The position numbers and the translations under genes are program-made. A stretch of 64,000 nt of DNA, from NCBI RefSeq assembly GCF_040712315.1, contig NC_134017.1, positions 58,442,636 through 58,506,635 of the forward strand, read 5' to 3'. The notes beneath the pieces are model-generated. The model had not been told where the DNA came from and did no database searches. It saw nothing but the letters and a program-made list of their open reading frames with translations. Origin of the DNA: Castanea sativa. Its lineage: Eukaryota > Streptophyta > Magnoliopsida > Fagales > Fagaceae. Shown in pieces: positions 57,651 through 64,000 of this stretch; position 1 is the first letter of the stretch; the number at the start of each line of letters is the position of its first letter.

Positions 57651-60600
57651 CCTTGGCTTGAAAGGTGGAGTCGCCATTTTTTTGTCTCCCTTTTACTTGA
57701 TACCTTGTTCATTGCTTTTGTAGTAGAGATTTTTAAGTGCCTTGACAAGGAACGTTACCTAAACCATTAGCAAAGTCTTATTTGATTCCATTCCTTCCTC
57801 ACCCAAGTGAATCAAAATTGTGCCAACCAAAGGTGCGGTCATGGGCACCTAGGGGGTTTCTACAATGGTTAAAAAGAAAAATATGAGTCCTTATGCAGCC
57901 AAACAACCAGTACTTGCCCCCCAACCAGTGCTTGCTCCAACATTGAAATTTTTTGAAACTCGAAGACTTTGAAAGTAAGGTAAAAAAAAAAGTTACACGT
58001 GAAATGTCCATGCTTAAAGGCTTTTCATTTTCAAATAGTGAATTTTATTTTCTTATCTTGCTTTTTCTTTTTTTGGCTAACTTGCCAAATGAATTCTAAA
58101 AAAAAATCGTTTATTTTTCACGTACATTTTCAAAAATCCTAAAGGGTTAAAAATGTAGAAAATTAAAACTATTTTTTGATACAATTTTTGAAAAAAAGTT
58201 TCATAACCATAAACATAAACATTGTTTTTTTTTTCATTTATAAACATATGTTATTTTTTATTCAAATTAATTAAAATTTCTAAAACCAATTATGAAATCA
58301 TTAAGGTGTTTATACAAAATTCCTCTCATTTTTTTTTATTGTATAAAACAATTTTACACCATAAATATGAGAGATAACTAACCTTTCAAATGAGTTTCAT
58401 TTCTTTAAGATATCGATTTAACCTTATTTTTTTACTTGTTCAAATTCTAATAAATACAGTGGTTGACTATGATTTGGAACTTACCATATGAACTAATGTG
58501 TTCTATCAATTCCACCAACAAATGTCAAATGAATTCATGCTCCAATAAATCATTAATTTTTTGAAGTCTATGCCTTTTTCTTTTCTATCTTTCATTTATT
58601 ATTAAATTTACTAAGCATTAACCTCTATTGATTAAACAATCTCCTAATGGGTACATTTTAAATTTATTTAATTTGAAATTCACATAAGAGCCATATTAAA
58701 ACCAAAACTCTGATTAAGACAAAGTCTAAAACATGATATTAAGGCCTTTACCTAAGAAATCCACAATTAACGAGAAGAAAGGATATTAGGAAAGCTAACT
58801 ACTCAAGATTAAATATATACTTTTTTCAAAAATTTACTAAACAACATGAAGAAAGGGTATCTTAAAAACTAAGTCCTGTGGCAATTGCAAAATTGAACAT
58901 AATTTTCTATACAGAAGGTTAGCTCTGCTAAAAATTCGACCAATTTTTAACACCTTAGAAATTTTGGACCTATCACCTTTGTAGTGTTAGATCTGCTAGA
59001 ATACACAAATTTGTATGGAACCCAAACACTCAAACCCCTAGGTAAAGAAAAATTAACATACACATGAAGTATATCTATGCTCAATGGTTTCTTATTTTTT
59101 CATATCTAAATTTTTTGTTGTTATATTTTAATAAGATGCTTAATCAATTCTAATATCGAGTTAACTTTTCATTTGCCATTTAAGAAATCCTAATGGGTTA
59201 TGAATGTAGAGAACCATATGTTTTAATTACCATATTTTTATAAAAACTTTATAAACATAAACATAAATATAAACATATACATAAATATAACAAGTGGGAA
59301 CCAAATATGTAAAACACTCGCTCTAGGGGGTATGATATCAACAATCGGGTTATCCATTTGAGATATAACATTCTTGGCCTCTCATTTCTCACAATGACAA
59401 AGGAATTGAAATACAAAAATGCAATAGTGTCGATGAGAAAATTAATTAGAAAGGCTTTTAGCAACTATAAGAGCATTCACATTCGAGGATGTAAAAAAAA
59501 ATCTATTTTACATGTTCAAACACTACTTTATCTATTCTACCGACCCATTTAACAATACACCTAACATCCCAATTTTTATTTTTACACACAGCCCATTAAT
59601 ATAAACTACACAACCAAATAATATAATAACTTAACAAACTCAAAATAGAACAAAACACATGTCCATGGTTTTAAATTTTTAATCCAAGGCCCTATAGGCT
59701 CCCCTTTGAAAACATAAGAGACATATTATACTTTAGTTGAATATTGATATTAGTAAAGTGGGTTGAGTTTCCAACACCCACATGAAGAAGAAGATTTTGA
59801 TTTTTAGATGATTTGAAGAATTTTTATGGTTAGTGATTCTGCAAAACTATAAAGAACAATAAACCATAACTTCCACCATTGGGATGTAGTTTCAACTTGT
59901 ATATTTTGAGAAATTAACAAATAAAAAAATTATTTTCATAAATTATTGAACTTTAAGAATTGTTTGCACAAAACATGGGAAGATTGAATTTCCAAATCAT
60001 AATGCCCCATAAACCACTAATATAGACGAAGTGAGAAATCTCCAAATTATTCTAAAACCCAAATTATAGGGAAATAAATTATACAACTAAAAAAAAAACA
60101 AATCATCAAGTAATTCAACAAAATTATGAATAACATAGTTCAAAACATAGTGATCTAATTTAAATAAATAAAAATAATTGGAAAGAAAAATGAATAAGGA
60201 ATAACTTATGGACCACACAATGACATCATCAACAAGTAAGAAAGGGTTAATTATTATATAATTGTGAAATTATATGATAATCAGTTACTGTCACCACTGA
60301 AACATTAAAAGAATTTTAATTAATTTATATCTAAATCATTTCATATCATATACAATTATCATTACATTATATCCAACATATTATAAATTATAAATTATAT
60401 TTTATTTTAATTATAATTTCACCTACAAATCCTTAAATTCTTGGGAGGTCAGTTGTCTAACCTTTTACAACTCTAAAGTCAAAAAAATTCATAATTATTG
60501 AGGTGATTGGTGCACAAGAAAAGTAATCTTAATTATGATCTAATGTGAAAGTGATGACATATTAATCATAACATATCATCTCAATAATTTTGAGCTTTGT

Positions 60601-60682
60601 CACGTTTGTAGCATTATTGGACCTTTCATAAAGGTAGCCATTGATAGAGTCATTTCCTAGTTATTATTATTATAATTATTAT

Positions 60683-61464
60683 TGTAGGAATGAAAGGCCT
60701 AAAAGTATATATTGGGTCGTGGGCCTTGTCCAAGGACGTTTAGTAGTCCAAGGACAAGTAGATGTTAGGGAAGAAGTATGAGTCAGAGTGTCACGAACAA
60801 ATTATGACCATGAAGGTTTGAGTAGGTAGTCCGACGAAGAATGCCTCCTTGGCTAAGCAAAGCAGAGATCAGAAGGTTTGATCTGCCATCAAAGGCAACA
60901 CTCCAGAGGATTCTATTGATAAGGATAAACCTTAAGAGAGAATAGGACAAAGAGAAGCTGAGAAATATCTAAGAAAAAGCTACTACCACCGTATTGAATG
61001 CTCTGCAGCTAACTTTCTGGCCGCATTAATGTGGAGGTGATACCTGAACAGTGATATTCAACCTTATAGCTACTCTAAGAGACTTCAAGAAAGTGTTGAT
61101 GGGACAAGGATCAAAATCAGCAACTTGACCTACACGTGGAGACTGGAAATGAAGAAAAATAGAAGAATATAAGGGAGAAAAAGGCCTTTTAAAAGGGATC
61201 TATCTGAGAATTTGGAGAAAAAACATTGTAGCAACAGGAACTGAAATTGTAATCAAGTCTAAAAGAAATATATACAAGAATTGTTCTCCTCAGACGTTGC
61301 CGAGGAAAGATTTCTTTGCTAAAAGCTTATTTTTCTTTGTTTTCTTATCATCTTTTGTCCCTTGTGAGCTTTGTTCAATTCATTGAAATAAATTCATTGT
61401 ATTTGACTCTTTGGACCTTAATCCTGTTATCTCTTGGGCTTAGGATCCAAACCGCGCCCTTACA
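60683..61464 (+). mobile_element. Solo LTR, family 4, in copy B (782 bp)
   Basis: It starts TGTAGGAATG and ends GCGCCCTTACA. ATTAT flanks both sides (60678-60682 and 61465-61469), but inside ATT-repeat sequence this is weak evidence. The ATATAAGGG near 61169 is a likely LTR TATA box. Copy A lacks it: there TTTTATTATCATC runs straight on. Confidence 0.8.

Positions 61465-61531
<67 letters not shown>
61465..61531. repeat. (ATT)n microsatellite
   Basis: About 22 ATT units followed by ATC-type units. Poly-Leu and poly-Ile frames over it are artefacts. The matching site in copy A is a short (ATC) tract at 54651-54677. Confidence 0.95.
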
Positions 61532-61547
<16 letters not shown>

Positions 61548-62217
61548 CCAAAGAGTAAGAATACAGGTTCTAATGTAGTAATGTGAGCTTAAATTCCATC
61601 TTTGCACCCAAAAAAAAGTCAATTTTTTACTAATGCATCGACAGGTGTATTGTTAAAAGTTCATGGTTTCCTAAACAACCAAGAGGAAGGGAGAGGGTGA
61701 ACCTTTTCTCCAAATGTTAGATCATTAGTAGCTAAGCATTTTCTTAATCCAATTACTAAACCTTCCAAAAGTACCAAATAACTTTCTCCAAATGTTTCTG
61801 GCTTGCTTAACCATCCACCTAAAAGTCCAGTGGCACAACTTTAATTTGTGTCATTTTCCGAAATACTGCCATTGCTGGTAGCTAGAATTGTTGTGAAGTG
61901 TCTATAATCTTTTCAGCTTAAAAACCCAAATATCCAAAATTGATTTAAGTTCGCCAACAGTAATCAGCAATTTTATAGAATCTATAAACAAGGTGTTTCT
62001 AGCTAACTTTTCTAAATGAAAGTATTGCTATATGAAAAAAAAAAAGAAAAAAAGATAGTTCTAAAAATGACTAGCCTCACTTGAAGGCTTATCCTAGATG
62101 CTACTCAATGTCACCGAACGTTTTTTGTCAAAGGAATAATGCAAACATTTTTAGGCATCTATTCAAGATTTTGACGTGAGGATAAAACTCAAAATTTTAG
62201 TTTTACAATATTTTTAA

Positions 62218-63825
62218 GGCGTAAATGTACTGTTAGTCCCTACATTTTTGGCGTTTTTTCATTTTAGTCCCTACATTTTATTTTTACCACTTTTAGTCCT
62301 TAAACCAATTAGCGCGTCTCATTTTAGTCATTTCCGTCAGCCAACTAACGGAAAGGGCTGACGTGGCTGACGGAGCGAATAAAAAATAATATAAAATGCC
62401 ATGTCAGCATCTAATTTTCTTTTTAAAATAATTTATCAATTTTAACTATAAAAAAAAAAAAAACAGAATTAAAAACAATAAATTCATCCATTTAGATCTA
62501 ATTCATCTTGACAAGAACACATTAAACATCAATGTAAGAACATAAGCCTAGAACCAAACACAAACTCAAAACACTGAGAATGAGAAAAAATAGAGAAGTC
62601 AAATCCAGAAAATCATATACAAACCCATCAAGAACACACAAGAGCACAAACCCAAAAAAATCATACAAACCCATAAATTAAACACAGAAAAATCAAATCC
62701 ACATCATATTAAACATTAACACATTAAACATTTGAACAAGAAGACAAACCCAGAAAATTTAAAACCCAAAAAATTAGCATTGGATCCACATCAACACAAA
62801 ATTAAACAAGAACTAATCCGAAAAATCAAACCTCCACACCACCAAAGCATCAAACACAAAACTCAAACCCAGAATTGTTGACGCCCAAACACAAAAACAC
62901 TAAACTCTAAACCCAAAATTTCTGGCACTGATCTGAAACTCAACTCAAACCACCGATCCGAAACCTCCAAACCCACCAATCTAAAACCTCCAAACCCTCC
63001 AAACCCACTGATTCGAAAAGCTTGAACCGATCCAGAAAATCAGAATCTCCTCCTTAGAAAAGCTTGCACCGATCCAGCCATTGGTGAAGTGAAGCATGTG
63101 CCACAGGCCACGAATCGAGTGAGAGCGACGAATCGAGCTTGGGAGTCACTAGCGATGACGACCCATGAGCCGTTGAGCAAATCAGAGGTGTCCGACGAAG
63201 AGAGTTGCCGGAAGTCGCAAGACACAACATTTCTCAACGAGGACCACTGCCAAGGCCCATCTGAAGAAGAAGGAGTTGATGGGGTCGGGAGCTAGACAAC
63301 TTCGTGGAGGAGAGAGAGGTAGGAGTGTTTTGAGGAAGAGTTTAGACTGGAAGCAAGAAAGGAAGTTCAAGAGCAAACTCTTGTGGGTCAAAAAGTAATT
63401 ACGTTGTTGGCTTTGTAAGTGTTTTGAGAGTAAATAGTTAATGTTTGTTGATGTGTTCTTTGTGTTTTTAAATTTGAGTTTGTGTTTGGTTTTGGGATTG
63501 TGTTCTTAAGTTCTTGTGTTGATGTTTACTGTGTTCTTGTTCAGATGAATTAGATCCAAATTAATGAATTTATTGTTTTTAATTCTTTTTTTTCTTTTTT
63601 TATTTAGTTAAAATTGATAAATTATTTTAAAAAGAAAATTAGATGCTGACGTGGCATTTTATATTATTTTTTTATTCGCTCCGTCAGCCTTTTCCACTAG
63701 TTGGCTGACGGAAGGACTAAAATAAGACGCGCTAATTGATTTATGGACTAAAAGTGATAAAAATAAAATGTAGAGACTAAAATGAAAAAACGCCAAAATG
63801 TAGAGACTCAAAGTGTATTTACGCC
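62218..63825. mobile_element. Mutator-like element with inverted repeats over 330 bp, in copy B
   Basis: Both ends start GGCGTAAAT and continue with the AGTC(C/T)CTACATTTT series and the GTCAGCCAACTA motif. The repeats run at least 330 bp. Flanking 9-mers TATTTTTAA (62209-62217) and AATTTTTAA (63826-63834) match at 8 of 9. Copy A has the uninterrupted site near 56300. The core of roughly 900 bp holds overlapping frames of 65-69 codons on both strands (63040-63391) and a doubled GAAAAGCTTG(A/C)ACCGATCC motif. No transposase; possibly captured sequence. Confidence 0.88.
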
Positions 63826-64000
63826 AATTTTTAACCAAATGATTTTTGACGTTACAAAAATTAAAGAGATTGGAGATTGCAGTCTCTCAAATTATTCAGC
63901 GGTCACCTTGTTGGCAAATTTTAGGTTTTTTTTTTGTATCAATAAGAATTTCTTAATTGACAAATTCTTCCATGTTTTTTCCACTTCATCAATGTTTCCC

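Larger units (their letters stand above)
57651..64000. repeat. Duplicated unit of about 6.1 kb, copy B (runs off right edge)
   Basis: Head-to-tail with copy A. It carries a solo LTR (60683-61464) and a Mutator-like element (62218-63825) that copy A lacks. It keeps about 300 bp near 59010-59430 that copy A has largely lost. The end of the window still aligns with copy A near 56530. Confidence 0.75.

Noticed and set aside
57539..57748. 69-codon minus-strand frame read as one protein
   Set aside because: It crosses the copy A/B boundary; only the LINE-derived part at 57561-57650 has recognisable sequence.
61316..61558. Plus-strand poly-Leu frame and minus-strand poly-Ile frame
   Set aside because: Both are translations of the (ATT)n microsatellite and the end of a solo LTR.

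Overview
This is nuclear DNA from a flowering plant, most likely a eudicot. It is AT-rich, intron-rich and dominated by transposable elements, and I find only two recognisable host genes. I cannot name the genus. No bacterial, organellar or viral gene was found.

Layout. (1) 1-1100, minus strand: first coding exon and long leader of a class III HD-ZIP gene of the PHABULOSA/PHAVOLUTA group. The gene runs off the left edge. Its leader holds a 44-codon upstream ORF, a short one, and one that overlaps the main start. (2) 1.1-28 kb: repeats with little host coding. These include four solo LTRs, three hAT-like elements, a PIF/Harbinger-like element, tRNA-derived SINEs, and a series of tiny poly(A)-tailed insertions flanked by 13-20 bp direct repeats. 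(3) 28.4-38.6 kb, minus strand: a complete NF-YA gene of the NF-YA4/NF-YA7 type. Five coding exons give a 208-residue protein, and a separate 5' UTR exon lies at about 38.4 kb. The introns contain element debris. (4) 39-46 kb: Helitron-type elements, a Mutator-like element with 9-bp target duplication and a very GC-rich hairpin core, and a full-length SINE with 18-bp target duplication. (5) 46.9-48.2 kb: an old copy of sequence that recurs further right. (6) 48.9-51.4 kb: a 5'-truncated LINE interrupted by a hAT-like element. (7) 51.56-64.0 kb: two head-to-tail copies of a unit of about 6.1 kb. They carry different later insertions, and each copy shows the empty site for the other's insertions.

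The two genes are both transcription factors. HD-ZIP III proteins set upper leaf identity and vascular pattern. NF-YA is the CCAAT-recognising subunit of the NF-Y trimer. Nothing shows they work together; the window is mainly a record of nested transposition. I found no new defence or metabolic system. The points most worth following are the upstream ORFs, the micro-insertions, the GC-rich Mutator-like element, and the duplicated blocks with reciprocal empty sites.
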